From: Massilia violaceinigra
GTDB lineage: Bacteria > Pseudomonadota > Gammaproteobacteria > Burkholderiales > Burkholderiaceae_D
Assembly (NCBI RefSeq): GCF_002752675.1
Contig: NZ_CP024608.1
Location: 558,001-622,000 of the forward strand
Length of the DNA: 64,000 bases
Reading direction: 5' to 3'
This document shows, piece after piece, positions 24,368-32,652 of the stretch. A model generated the notes under the pieces. That model was not told the DNA's origin. It saw only the letters and a program-made list of their open reading frames with translations, and made no database searches. The first letter of the stretch is position 1, and every line of letters begins with the position of its first letter. Position numbers and translations under genes: made by a program.

Positions 24368-24633
24368 GGATGCGCGGCGATCAGGGAAATGCCCGCCAGC
24401 TGCTCGAGCAATGCCAGGAGCTCGGGTTCGGCCTCATCTCCGGCATCGAGGGCCAGGCGCAGGGCGCCCAGGTCGGCCGCACCGCCCTTCACGGCCAGCA
24501 GCACTGCCAGCGCGTCGGCGTCGAGCAGGTGGGTGTCGCCGCTGAGGTCGTTAAACAGGACCGCTTCCTGGTCCCAGCTGTGGTACCGCAGGGATTGGCC
24601 GGGAAGGACGTGCCAGGAAAGAGCGTGCGGCAT
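24364..24633 (-). CDS. HPr-rel-A system PqqD-family peptide chaperone
   Basis: 89 residues from ATG 24633; the frame is open upstream to a TTG at 24657 (97 residues). The sequence YHSWDQEAVLFNDLSGDTHL, LDADALAVLLAVKGG and ALDAGDEAEPELLALLEQLA follows the PqqD winged-helix plan, the same fold used as a RiPP recognition element in peptide modification systems. Such proteins hold a peptide or protein substrate for a modifying enzyme. The partner here is presumably the kinase encoded next to it. No clear ribosome site is seen, so translation may be coupled. Confidence 0.8.
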   Translation of the reverse strand: MPHALSWHVLPGQSLRYHSWDQEAVLFNDLSGDTHLLDADALAVLLAVKGGAADLGALRLALDAGDEAEPELLALLEQLAGISLIAAHP

Positions 24634-24676
24634 GAGGTCGGAAAGGCGGGCGCGCAAGGCGCCATCGCCGTGCAGG

Positions 24677-25330
24677 CTACTGATGGAAGGTGGTTTTCAG
24701 GTAAGCGACGATGTCGTCGCCATACCATTTGATGCCGGCCGTCGGTGCGTAATAGCCCAGCTTGCCGCCACCGGTGGCCTGGTATTCGCGCCAGATGTTG
24801 CGCAACTGCGTTTCGGTCAGCACGGTCGAGCGCTTGGTCTGGATGTTCAGGTAGGCGGCGACCACATGGCTGGCCACATTGTGCGGATCGAGGTCTTCGC
24901 TCTTGAAGGGACCCTTGCCGCTGTTGCCGCCGTTTCTCTTGCCATTGGTCTTGAGCACGTCGACCAGGGCCAGTTCGCCCAGCGCCGCCTGGCCGGGATT
25001 GACCGGGAAGATATCCTTGAAGTGGCGCGTGGAGGTCGGCGTCGATGGCCAGCCCGCCGGATTGTTGGCGTAAAAACCAGGCGAATTGCCGCCGCAGGTC
25101 AGGGGATTGTCGGGCCGGTGGCTCGATTGCAGGCCGTTCGAGAGCGAGCCGGACGGGGAAGCGCACGTGGTGGCGGCCATGCCGGGCTGGCTGGCCAAGG
25201 TCATCAGGACCCCGGACACGCCCACGCCGGTACGCGTGAAGCGGCGCCGCGCGTTGCCCGACGCTGACAAGCCCGCTTGCGGCTGGGCTGGTTCGCCGCT
25301 GGGGCGGTCCTGTTGCTGATTGATAGTCAC
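24677..25330 (-). CDS. Uncharacterised protein heading the HPr-rel-A operon
   Basis: 217 residues from GTG 25330, with GAGGGAA seven bases upstream. The N-terminus is polar (VTINQQQDRPSGEP), then an arginine-containing RRRFTRTGVGVSGVLMTLAS with an Ala-type end (GMAATT), which resembles a Tat-like or late signal. The mature part has two cysteines (TTCASPSG, LTCGGNSPGFYANNP) and an all-alpha-looking C-terminal region (HVVAAYLNIQTKRSTVLTE, LRNIWREYQATGGG). I know no function. As first gene of an operon with a PqqD-like chaperone and an HprK-like kinase it is the best candidate for the substrate or exported product. It lies 72 bases downstream of an excellent sigma-54 promoter. Confidence 0.75.
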   Translation of the reverse strand: MTINQQQDRPSGEPAQPQAGLSASGNARRRFTRTGVGVSGVLMTLASQPGMAATTCASPSGSLSNGLQSSHRPDNPLTCGGNSPGFYANNPAGWPSTPTSTRHFKDIFPVNPGQAALGELALVDVLKTNGKRNGGNSGKGPFKSEDLDPHNVASHVVAAYLNIQTKRSTVLTETQLRNIWREYQATGGGKLGYYAPTAGIKWYGDDIVAYLKTTFHQ

Positions 25331-25401
25331 GTCAGTTCCCTCGAATTGAAAGGCATCGTCAGGCGATGCCCAGTCAGGCGTGCACGATACGGAGCAATCT
25401 A

Positions 25402-25417
25402 TGCAATTTTCGTACCA
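25402..25417 (-). promoter_or_regulatory. Sigma-54 (RpoN) promoter of the HPr-rel-A operon
   Basis: Reads TGGTACGAAAATTGCA on the minus strand. It matches TGGCACG-N4-TTGCA at all positions but one, with correct spacing of GG and GC. It lies 72 bases upstream of GTG 25330. Confidence 0.8.
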
Positions 25418-25441
25418 ATGACGCATAGCGCCATAAAAATC

Positions 25442-25453
25442 TGATCTAGATCA
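25442..25453. promoter_or_regulatory. Palindrome upstream of the sigma-54 promoter (possible activator site)
   Basis: TGATCTAGATCA is a perfect 12-bp palindrome 25 bases upstream of the -24 element. Enhancer-binding proteins that activate sigma-54 bind palindromes upstream of the promoter, though usually farther away. No similar site was found near the other two sigma-54 promoters. Confidence 0.3.
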
Positions 25454-25597
25454 AAGGCTTGGCGGCGGGGTGTGCTAGTGGTCCGGCAATTAAGCGGCCC
25501 AGCCTGTAAAAAAACCCGACATCCTGTCTTTTGCGCAAGTATTCCACGACTTGGGTCCGTTGTCGACCAGCTTTGGAAGAAGGGCGTGGAAGCGCGT

Positions 25598-26230
25598 TTA
25601 AAAGAAGATTTCCGGAATCACCAGCACGTCGCCCGGCCGCATGTAGATATTCGCCGAAATATCGCCCTGCTTGATCAGGTCGTTCAAGCGCACGGCCAGC
25701 TTTTCCGACTTGCCGTCGACCTTGCGGATGACGATGGCTTTGTTGCCCGAGGCAAACTCCGTAACGCCGCCGACCGCGATCAGCACATCCATCAGCGACA
25801 TGTCGCGCCGGTAAGCAAGTGCTTGCGGACGGGCCGCCTGGCCGATCACGCGGATCTGCTCGCTGTAATTGCCGACGAAACTGGTCACGATCACCGTCAC
25901 CACCGGTTGCTGGATATACTTTTCCAGCGCTTTTTCGATATCGCGCGCCAGGGTGGTCGAGGTTTTGCCGCTGGCCTGCAAGTCTTCCACCAGCGGGGTG
26001 GTGATCTTGCCGTCCGGACGCACCGGCACCGAGGTCGATACTTCCGGATTACGCCACACCACGATGTTGACGCTGTCGCCGGGGCCGATCAGGTATTCAT
26101 GGGCGGTGGCCGGCATCGGATCGGGTACCACGGTCGAGACCGGGGAAGCGCAGCCGCCCAGCAACAGGGCGGACAAAGCCAGTGCGCTGCCGCCGAGCCA
26201 TTTCATCGTTTGCGATTTGAACGTGTTCAC
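25598..26230 (-). CDS. XrtA/PEP-CTERM system polysaccharide export lipoprotein (Wza-like)
   Basis: 210 residues. The lipoprotein signal ends in LLGGC (about residue 27). It is followed by the poly_export domain (EYLIGPGDSVNIVVWRNPEV, VRPDGKITTPLVEDLQASGK) and a SLBB-like domain (IRVIGQAARPQALAYRRDMS, LMDVLIAVGGVTEFASGNKA), ending in MRPGDVLVIPEIFF. It should form the outer-membrane or periplasmic exit channel for the exopolysaccharide. It is short compared with Wza, as usual in exosortase loci. It is transcribed away from the main operon. An internal ATG (MKWLGG, residue 9) is an alternative start. Confidence 0.88.
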   Translation of the reverse strand: MNTFKSQTMKWLGGSALALSALLLGGCASPVSTVVPDPMPATAHEYLIGPGDSVNIVVWRNPEVSTSVPVRPDGKITTPLVEDLQASGKTSTTLARDIEKALEKYIQQPVVTVIVTSFVGNYSEQIRVIGQAARPQALAYRRDMSLMDVLIAVGGVTEFASGNKAIVIRKVDGKSEKLAVRLNDLIKQGDISANIYMRPGDVLVIPEIFF

Positions 26231-26337
26231 CTGATTTTCCTTTATGCGGACGGCGCCGGTATTGAAGTACTGTAATGCAATTTTAATTACAACAGTTTCT
26301 ATTTTAGCATGAAGTTTTTCAAGCGAAAGGACAGCCG

Positions 26338-27138
26338 CTATTTTTGTCCTGGCGGTGTTGTTTGTTGTAACAGGGCGCGTACATGGCTGACCGGGATCGC
26401 ATAGCTGATCCCGCTCGGGTTGGTGATCGCGTTTTCCTTCAAGCCCTTGACGAACACCATATTGAGCACCGCCAGCACATGGCCAGTCTCGGGATCGTAG
26501 ACCGGGCTGCCACTGTTGCCGGGATAGGCCGTGCCGTCGAGCTGGTAGATGGGGGAGGGAGCGCGCGCCAGTTGCGCGATCGCCCGCGCATCGAGCTTGC
26601 GCGAACTGACCGAGGGCATTACCAGCGGGGTGATGGCCGACAGCATGGCGCGGTGGGTCACAGGATGCAGACCGAGGACCATGCCGAGCGGAAAACCGGT
26701 AAACGCCAGCGCCTGGCCTTCCTCGATCCCCGTGCCGTCGCCCAGGCGCAGGGCCGGCATGGGCGCTCCCGCCAGGCGCAAATGGGCCAGGTCGTGCAGG
26801 CGGTCGAGCGCGGCCAGCTTGGCCGGCCGGAAATCGACCTTGTCGCCGCGCGCGATGACGATGCCGAGCGTTTCATTGCGCTCGCTGTCGAGCGTGTCGG
26901 GAATGCCGTGCGCATTGGTGACCACGCTCAGGCCGTCGCCGGTGACGAAACCGGTGGCCACGAACACGATCGCCGGACTGCGCGTGGGCTGGTAAGTGCC
27001 GATGCCGACCACGGAGGGCTTGACCGACTGGATCACTTGGCCGAAGCTGGCGGCCCCGGCTGGAACATTCAGCAGCAGGGACCAGACGGTCGCCGCCGCC
27101 AGGGTCTTGCAGAAGTGCAAAAGGGGGGAAGTAGCCAT
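26338..27138 (-). CDS. Trypsin-like serine protease (S1C type) without PDZ domain
   Basis: 266 residues from ATG 27138 (281 if ATG 27183 is used). A signal peptide (about 1-30) precedes a chymotrypsin-fold protease with the full triad: VVTNAHGI (H77), LDRLHDLAHL (D116) and YPGNSGSPV (S209). There is no PDZ domain at the end, unlike DegP or DegQ. It is likely periplasmic. It shares its direction with the export lipoprotein (107-base gap) and is divergent from the exopolysaccharide operon. It may process components of the export system, but that is inference from position. Confidence 0.85.
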   Translation of the reverse strand: MATSPLLHFCKTLAAATVWSLLLNVPAGAASFGQVIQSVKPSVVGIGTYQPTRSPAIVFVATGFVTGDGLSVVTNAHGIPDTLDSERNETLGIVIARGDKVDFRPAKLAALDRLHDLAHLRLAGAPMPALRLGDGTGIEEGQALAFTGFPLGMVLGLHPVTHRAMLSAITPLVMPSVSSRKLDARAIAQLARAPSPIYQLDGTAYPGNSGSPVYDPETGHVLAVLNMVFVKGLKENAITNPSGISYAIPVSHVRALLQQTTPPGQK

Positions 27139-27594
27139 GCGCCGACAGTACCCGATTGGCGAGCACGCAACAACTAGTTTCATTCACGCAAAGCACTCAA
27201 CCATGGTGACTTCGCCACTGTTGTAATTTCAGCTTTGCGGGCACGTTTTTCCTCCTTTTTTACGGGGCGATGTGCGAAACTCTTTGCGAGGGGCAACAGG
27301 GTTAGTCGACTTGTCATGGAATACACGAGTGGTGCCGTAAACAATTGTTGAATGTATACTTTCGTTAGCGAATTTACTATCAGCAAGCATCGGATTTCCT
27401 GTATCATATGATTATTAATCAATGCCTTGGAGCAATTCATTGGTAAGCTCCCTGAGCTGCCGCAACGAATTGCTTTTTGTGCATCCGACAACACATTGGC
27501 TGGCGCTTTGCGGCACCGGGCGCGCCGCGTCCGTGTGCAGAGCTGCCGGCCTGGGCCACCCTTGCGGGCCGCCCTTCATGGCGAGATTGACGAG
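27139..27594. other. Regulatory region between divergent exopolysaccharide genes
   Basis: 456 bases without a supported gene. The frame of the chain-length gene is open from 27427, but this part has poor codon use and the conserved family start is at 27595. Two A/T-rich blocks (27300-27420) fit promoters for both directions. A sigma-54-like site is listed separately. Confidence 0.5.
27497..27512 (+). promoter_or_regulatory. Candidate sigma-54 promoter of the exopolysaccharide operon
   Basis: Reads TGGCTGGCGCTTTGCG: TGGC at -24 and TTGC at -12 with exact spacing; the middle of the -24 block departs from consensus. It lies 83 bases before ATG 27595. It is weaker than the two other sites in the window, so chance is possible. 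Confidence 0.5.
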
Positions 27595-29133
27595 ATGGCA
27601 GAACTGCAGGCCCTACTGACGAACTTCCTGAAAGCGATCTGGAAATACCGCTGGTATGCGGTCGTCATTTCCTGGATCGTAGCCCTGGTCGGCTGGGCAG
27701 TCGTGTACCGTCTCCCCAACGAATACCAGGCGTCGGCGCGCGTGTACGTCGACACCCAGAGCATCCTGCAGCCGCTGCTGGCGGGCATGACCAGCGTGCC
27801 GAACGTGGACCAGCAGGTGGCCTTCATGCGCCGCACCCTGATCAGCCGTCCCAACGTCGAGCGCGTCATGCGCATGGTCGACCTCGACATCAAGGCTTCC
27901 ACCCCCAAGGAAAACGAAAAGCTGGTCGACGACCTGATGGCGCAGATCAGCATCGGCGGCACCGAGCGCGACGACATCTACACGATCTCGTACAAGAATT
28001 CCAATCCCAAGCTGGGCAAGGATATCGTGCAGTCGCTGCTGACGATTTTCGTGGAAGGCAGTTTCGGCGGCAAGAAGCAGGATTCCGAAAAAGCCGTGCA
28101 GTTCATCGACGACCAGATCAAGAATTACGAAGAAAAACTGGTCCAGGCCGAAAACGCGCTCAAGGAATTCAAGATCAAGCACCTGGGCATGCTGCCGCGC
28201 GGCGGCGGCGCCGACTTCACCGCCAACATGACCCAGATCGAAGACTTGCTCAACCAGGCGCGCCTGGAACTGACCGAAGCCGAGCAGGCGCGCAACGCCA
28301 TCAAGCGCCAGATCGCCGGCGAGGAACCGGCACCGCTGACCGCTCCCGAAGCATCAAGCGTCGCCAACCCCGAACTCGACGCCCGCATCGCCGCCCTCAA
28401 CAAGAACCTGGACAGCCTGCGCATGCAGTACACCGATGCCCATCCGGACATCGTGTCGGCGCGCCGCCTGATCGCCCAGCTGGAAGCGCGCAAGCTCGAA
28501 GAAGCCAAGCGCAACAAGCGCAACAACGATCCCGGCGCCAACTACAGCCCCATGCTGCAGCAAATGAACGTGGCCCTGTCGGTGGAAGAAGCGCGGGTCG
28601 CCTCGCTCAAGGCCCGCGTGGCCGAATACGGATCGCGCGCGGCGCGCCTGCGCTCGCAGAGCACCAACGCGCCCGAAGTCGAGGCCCAGCTGGCGCAGCT
28701 CAACCGCGATTACCTGATCAACAAGGAGAACTACGAAAAGCTGGTCGGACGGCGCGAAGCGGCCAAGCTGTCGGGCGACTTGAGTTCGGCCACCGACATG
28801 CTGACCTTCCGCGTGATCGACCCGCCGACCGTGCCGTCGACCCCGTCGGGACCGAACCGCCACCGCCTGTTCTCGTTCGTGTTCGCCGCCGCGCTGCTGG
28901 CCGGCCTGGGCGTGGCCCTCCTGATGAGCCAATTGCGCCCGACCTTCATGAGCCAGGGCACCCTGCGCGACGTCACCGGCATTCCTATCCTGGGCAGCAT
29001 CAGCATGAACTGGACCAACGAACAGAAGGTCATGCGCACCAAGCGCCTGTACGCCTTCGGCGCGGCGGTGGTCGTCCTGTTCGGCGCCTACGGCGGCGTG
29101 ATGGCTGCCCTGTTTGTACGACCGCTGCTCTGA
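27595..29133 (+). CDS. XrtA system polysaccharide chain-length determinant
   Basis: 512 residues. A Wzz-type arrangement: an N-terminal membrane helix (WYAVVISWIVALVGWAVVY), then a periplasmic part that starts LPNEYQASARVYVDTQSIL, a long coiled coil (about residues 160-390, rich in E/K/A heptads), and a second membrane helix near the end (LFSFVFAAALLAGLGVALLM, after the Pro-rich PPTVPSTPSGPNRHR). A third helix follows (FGAAVVVLFGAYGGVMAAL). It sets the length of the exported polymer together with the tyrosine kinase that follows. ATG 27595 was chosen as the family-typical start; GACGAG upstream is a modest ribosome site. Confidence 0.9.
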   Translation: MAELQALLTNFLKAIWKYRWYAVVISWIVALVGWAVVYRLPNEYQASARVYVDTQSILQPLLAGMTSVPNVDQQVAFMRRTLISRPNVERVMRMVDLDIKASTPKENEKLVDDLMAQISIGGTERDDIYTISYKNSNPKLGKDIVQSLLTIFVEGSFGGKKQDSEKAVQFIDDQIKNYEEKLVQAENALKEFKIKHLGMLPRGGGADFTANMTQIEDLLNQARLELTEAEQARNAIKRQIAGEEPAPLTAPEASSVANPELDARIAALNKNLDSLRMQYTDAHPDIVSARRLIAQLEARKLEEAKRNKRNNDPGANYSPMLQQMNVALSVEEARVASLKARVAEYGSRAARLRSQSTNAPEVEAQLAQLNRDYLINKENYEKLVGRREAAKLSGDLSSATDMLTFRVIDPPTVPSTPSGPNRHRLFSFVFAAALLAGLGVALLMSQLRPTFMSQGTLRDVTGIPILGSISMNWTNEQKVMRTKRLYAFGAAVVVLFGAYGGVMAALFVRPLL

Positions 29134-29158
29134 TGCGGCCTTCACTGGAGAGAACAGC

Positions 29159-30067
29159 GTGAGCATTATCGAAAAAGCGGCCAGCCGCATCGACAACAAG
29201 AAGGGCGAGGCGCAGGGTGCGTTGGCCGGCACCGCGCGCCATGCCGACAGCCTGCCGCCAGCGCCGCCGGCCGCCGTGGCGGAAGCTGTAACTGCGACTG
29301 CGACTGCGCCGGCAGCCGCGCCGCTGCACGCGCCGCGCCGCACCGCCAACCACGTCGAACTCGATCTGGAACGCATGCATGGCATCGGCCTGGTGACGGC
29401 CGCCGGCGGGCGCACCACTTTGGTAGAGGACTTCCGCATCATCAAGCGGCCCTTGCTCAAGCGCGCTTTCGCGGCGCGCGCGCCCGGCGAAAAACCGGGC
29501 AACCTGATCATGGTCACCAGTTCCCTGCCGGGTGAAGGCAAGACCTTCTGCTCGATCAACCTGGCCATGAGCATCGCCATGGAACTGGACCACACGGTGC
29601 TGCTGATCGACGCCGACGTGGCCCGTCCCTCGGTGCTGCGCACGCTCGGCTTGCCGGCCCACCGCGGCCTGATGGACCTTCTGCTCGACGATAAGCTCGA
29701 TATGTCGGACGTCATGCTGCGCACGAACGTCAACACCCTGAGCATCCTGCCGGCGGGCAGCAACAACCCGCGCGCCACCGAACTGCTGGCCAGCCAGGCC
29801 ATGAGCACCTTCGTCTACGAAATCGCCAACCGCTACCCCGACCGTATCGTCATTTTCGATTCGCCGCCGCTGCTGCTCACCAGCGAAGCACATGTACTGG
29901 CCAGCCACATGGGCCAGATCGCGCTGGTGGTCGAAGCCGAGGGCACGACCCAGCACGCGGTCAAGGAATCGCTGCGCCAGCTGGAAGGCTGCAGCAATGT
30001 GAATCTGATCTACAACAAGACGCGCGAATTCCCCGGTACCGAGACGTATGACTACCACTATGGCTAA
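29159..30067 (+). CDS. XrtA-associated tyrosine autokinase (BY-kinase)
   Basis: 302 residues from GTG 29159, with GGAGAG nine bases upstream. The BY-kinase core has Walker A (SSLPGEGKTFCSINLAMSIA), Walker A' (VLLIDADVARPSVLRTLGL) and Walker B (RIVIFDSPPLL). An N-terminal 90-residue Ala/Pro-rich tail precedes it. The C-terminus has only a few tyrosines (TYDYHYG), a short version of the usual tyrosine cluster that is autophosphorylated. It works with the chain-length protein to control polymerisation and export. Its end overlaps the next gene by 20 bases. Confidence 0.9.
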   Translation: MSIIEKAASRIDNKKGEAQGALAGTARHADSLPPAPPAAVAEAVTATATAPAAAPLHAPRRTANHVELDLERMHGIGLVTAAGGRTTLVEDFRIIKRPLLKRAFAARAPGEKPGNLIMVTSSLPGEGKTFCSINLAMSIAMELDHTVLLIDADVARPSVLRTLGLPAHRGLMDLLLDDKLDMSDVMLRTNVNTLSILPAGSNNPRATELLASQAMSTFVYEIANRYPDRIVIFDSPPLLLTSEAHVLASHMGQIALVVEAEGTTQHAVKESLRQLEGCSNVNLIYNKTREFPGTETYDYHYG

Positions 30068-31607
30068 GCGTGGGTCCGGACGGCGCCGCGCCGCGGTCGT
30101 TCCCGTGGCGCTGGCGGCCCTGCTGGCCGCGCCGTCAGGGCGCGCCGCCTGGAAGTTCACGCCCACGCTCGACCTGCGCGAGACGGTCACCGACAACGTG
30201 GCGCTGACCCGCGCGGACCAGGCCAAAAGCCGCTTCGTGACCGAGCTCACGCCCGGTTTCACCTTGCTGGGCAAAGGCCCGCGCCTGAAACTGTCGGCCA
30301 ACTACCAGCTGCACTACTACGCCTTCGACGACGACGATGTGGAAGGCGTGCGCCACGCCCAGTCGCAATTGCGCACGGCGGCCAGGGCCACCGTCATCGA
30401 CGACCTGCTGTTTGTCGACGCCGACGGCGCCATCGGCCAGCAAGCCGTATCGGCCTTCGGCCCGCAGGTCAACAGCAACGGCTACGCCACGGCCAACCGC
30501 GCCAACGTCAAGACCTGGCGCATCAGCCCTTACATGCTGCACCGCTTCGGCAGTACGGCCACGGCGGCGGTGCGCTACACCCACGATTCGGTCGACGCCG
30601 GGCGCATCGGCTTTGGCGACAGCACCAGCGACGTGCTGATGATGAACCTGAACAGCGGGCGCACCTTCCGCCGCGTCGGCTGGGGCGTGCAGTACAGCCA
30701 GCAGCGCGTGGACGACAGCATTGCGCCCAAGTCGAACGTCAAGATGGTCAGCGCGAATGGGCGCTACCGCCTCGGCCAGGAGTTCAACCTCACCGCCAGC
30801 GCCGGCTACGACGAATACGATTACCAGGCCGGCGGCGAGCCGACCAAGGGCCGCTTCTGGCAGGGCGGCATCGAATGGACGCCGACCTCGCGCACCAGCC
30901 TCGTGGCCGGCGCCGGCAAACGCTATTACGGCAATACTTACAACCTGCAGGCGCTGCACCGCAGCCGCCGCTCGGTCTGGAGCATCAACTACAGCGATTC
31001 GGTGACCACCACCCGTTCGCAGTTGCTGCTGCCAGCTACCATCGACACCGCCTCGATGCTGGACCGCCTGTTCACCGCGCAGATTCCCGACCCGGTGGCG
31101 CGCGCGCAGGCGGTGGACGCTTACATCCGCGCCACCGGCTTGCCGGTCGCGCTGGCCGACAGCATCAACTACTTCAGCAACCGCTACATCCTGCAGAAGC
31201 AGTTCCAGGCCTCGGTCGCGCTCAACACGGCGCGCACCACGCTGATCCTGAGCGCGTTCGATAACCGGCGCGAAGGGCTGTCGCTGATCCAGACCGACAG
31301 CCTGCTCACCGGTCCGGCCAGCGCGCGCATCAACGACGACACCACCCAGCGCGGCGGCAGCGCACTGTGGAACATGCGCCTGACCTCGCGCAGCGGGATC
31401 AACGCTTCGTGGACCACCTCGCGCACGCAGTCGCATGCCACCGGCTTGTCGAGTAAGAATGCAGCCTTGCGACTGGCCGTGACGCGCCAGTTTGCGCCCA
31501 AAGTGCGGGGCGCCTTCGAGGCGCGCCGCGTGTCCGGTACCACGACCGACCAGGTCGCGTCGTACCGCGAGAACGCCTTGTCGGCGTCTCTGTCCTTACA
31601 GTTCTAG
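30048..31607 (+). CDS. PEP-CTERM system-associated outer-membrane beta-barrel protein
   Basis: 519 residues. A short signal (RRAAVVPVALAALLAAPSGRAA) leads into a protein full of alternating polar/aromatic strands (LSANYQLHYYAF, AAVRYTHDSVDAGRIGFG, RTSLVAGAGKRYYGNTYN), and it ends in a beta-strand with a terminal F (ALSASLSLQF), the signature for BAM assembly. It belongs to the family of large beta-barrels that occur only in exosortase A loci. It may be the outer-membrane pore for the polymer. ATG 30048 or ATG 30060 may be used. Confidence 0.85.
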   Translation: MTTTMAKRGSGRRRAAVVPVALAALLAAPSGRAAWKFTPTLDLRETVTDNVALTRADQAKSRFVTELTPGFTLLGKGPRLKLSANYQLHYYAFDDDDVEGVRHAQSQLRTAARATVIDDLLFVDADGAIGQQAVSAFGPQVNSNGYATANRANVKTWRISPYMLHRFGSTATAAVRYTHDSVDAGRIGFGDSTSDVLMMNLNSGRTFRRVGWGVQYSQQRVDDSIAPKSNVKMVSANGRYRLGQEFNLTASAGYDEYDYQAGGEPTKGRFWQGGIEWTPTSRTSLVAGAGKRYYGNTYNLQALHRSRRSVWSINYSDSVTTTRSQLLLPATIDTASMLDRLFTAQIPDPVARAQAVDAYIRATGLPVALADSINYFSNRYILQKQFQASVALNTARTTLILSAFDNRREGLSLIQTDSLLTGPASARINDDTTQRGGSALWNMRLTSRSGINASWTTSRTQSHATGLSSKNAALRLAVTRQFAPKVRGAFEARRVSGTTTDQVASYRENALSASLSLQF

Positions 31608-31623
31608 CGGAATCGAGTCAGCG

Positions 31624-32652
31624 ATGTATGAAACTTATTATGGGCTGAGCGACAAGCCCTTCCGGCTGCGGCCGGACCCCCATTTTTTCTTTGCCAGCAA
31701 AGGCCACAAGCGCGCCATGGCGTACCTCGAGTACGGCCTGTCGCATGGCGAAGGTTTTATCGTCATCACCGGTGAAGTCGGTGCCGGCAAGACCACGCTG
31801 GTGCGCAACCTGTTCAAGCAAATGCCGTCCGAGCAGATCGTCGCCGCCCACATCGTCAACACCCATCTCGATGCCGACGACACCCTGCGCACGGTAGTCG
31901 CCGCTTTTGGGCTGCCGTACGAAAACGCCAGCAAGACCGCGCTGCTCGAGCGCCTCGAACAGTTCCTGCTCGCCTGCGACCAGGAAGGCAAGCGCGCCTT
32001 GCTGGTGGTCGACGAAGCGCAGAACCTGACCCCGCGCGCGGTCGAGGAACTGCGCATGCTGTCGAACTTCCAGACCGACGACAAGTCCTTGCTGCAAACC
32101 TTTTTGCTGGGCCAGCCGGAGTTCCGCACCATCCTGCACAGCGCCGGCATGCAGCAGCTGCGCCAGCGCATCACGGCCAGCTATCACCTCGGCCCCATGG
32201 ATGGCCCGGAAACCCAGGCCTACGTCGAACACCGCCTGCATACGGTCGGCTGGACGGATGATCCCTCGTTCTCCCCCGGTGCGCACGCGGCCATCTACGA
32301 CTACAGCGGCGGCATTCCGAGGAAGACCAACGCCCTGTGCGACCGCCTGCTGCTGATGGGCTACCTGGAAGAGATGCACTCCTTCACCGAAGCCGATGTG
32401 AATGAAGTGGTGCGCGACATCCGCCAGGAATACGAACTGCCGCCCGAAGCGCTGCGCGAGCAGGCTGCCGCCGCCCTGCGCGGCGTGGCCTCGATCGGCA
32501 CGCTGGATAACCCGGGCTACCTCGACGAGCGCATTCTCAAGATGGAAAAGTCGATGGCATCGGTGCTGTCGATCCTCAAAAAAGTCGTCAGCACCCTGCC
32601 GGCGCTCTCCCACCACGCGCCGGATCACCACACCACGGACCACCACGAATGA
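31624..32652 (+). CDS. XrtA-associated AAA ATPase (ExeA-like)
   Basis: 342 residues. It starts MYETYYGLSDKPFRLRPDPH, exactly the ExeA/exosortase ATPase N-terminus. Walker A is ITGEVGAGKTTLVRNLF and Walker B is RALLVVDEAQNL; a sensor/arginine region (QQLRQRITASYHL) and a C-terminal helical lid (GGIPRKTNALCDRLLLMGYL) follow. The last part is a coiled segment and a His-rich tail. ExeA homologues power or assemble secretion machinery. It sits between the barrel protein and the deacetylase, overlapping the latter by four bases (ATGA). Confidence 0.9.
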   Translation: MYETYYGLSDKPFRLRPDPHFFFASKGHKRAMAYLEYGLSHGEGFIVITGEVGAGKTTLVRNLFKQMPSEQIVAAHIVNTHLDADDTLRTVVAAFGLPYENASKTALLERLEQFLLACDQEGKRALLVVDEAQNLTPRAVEELRMLSNFQTDDKSLLQTFLLGQPEFRTILHSAGMQQLRQRITASYHLGPMDGPETQAYVEHRLHTVGWTDDPSFSPGAHAAIYDYSGGIPRKTNALCDRLLLMGYLEEMHSFTEADVNEVVRDIRQEYELPPEALREQAAAALRGVASIGTLDNPGYLDERILKMEKSMASVLSILKKVVSTLPALSHHAPDHHTTDHHE

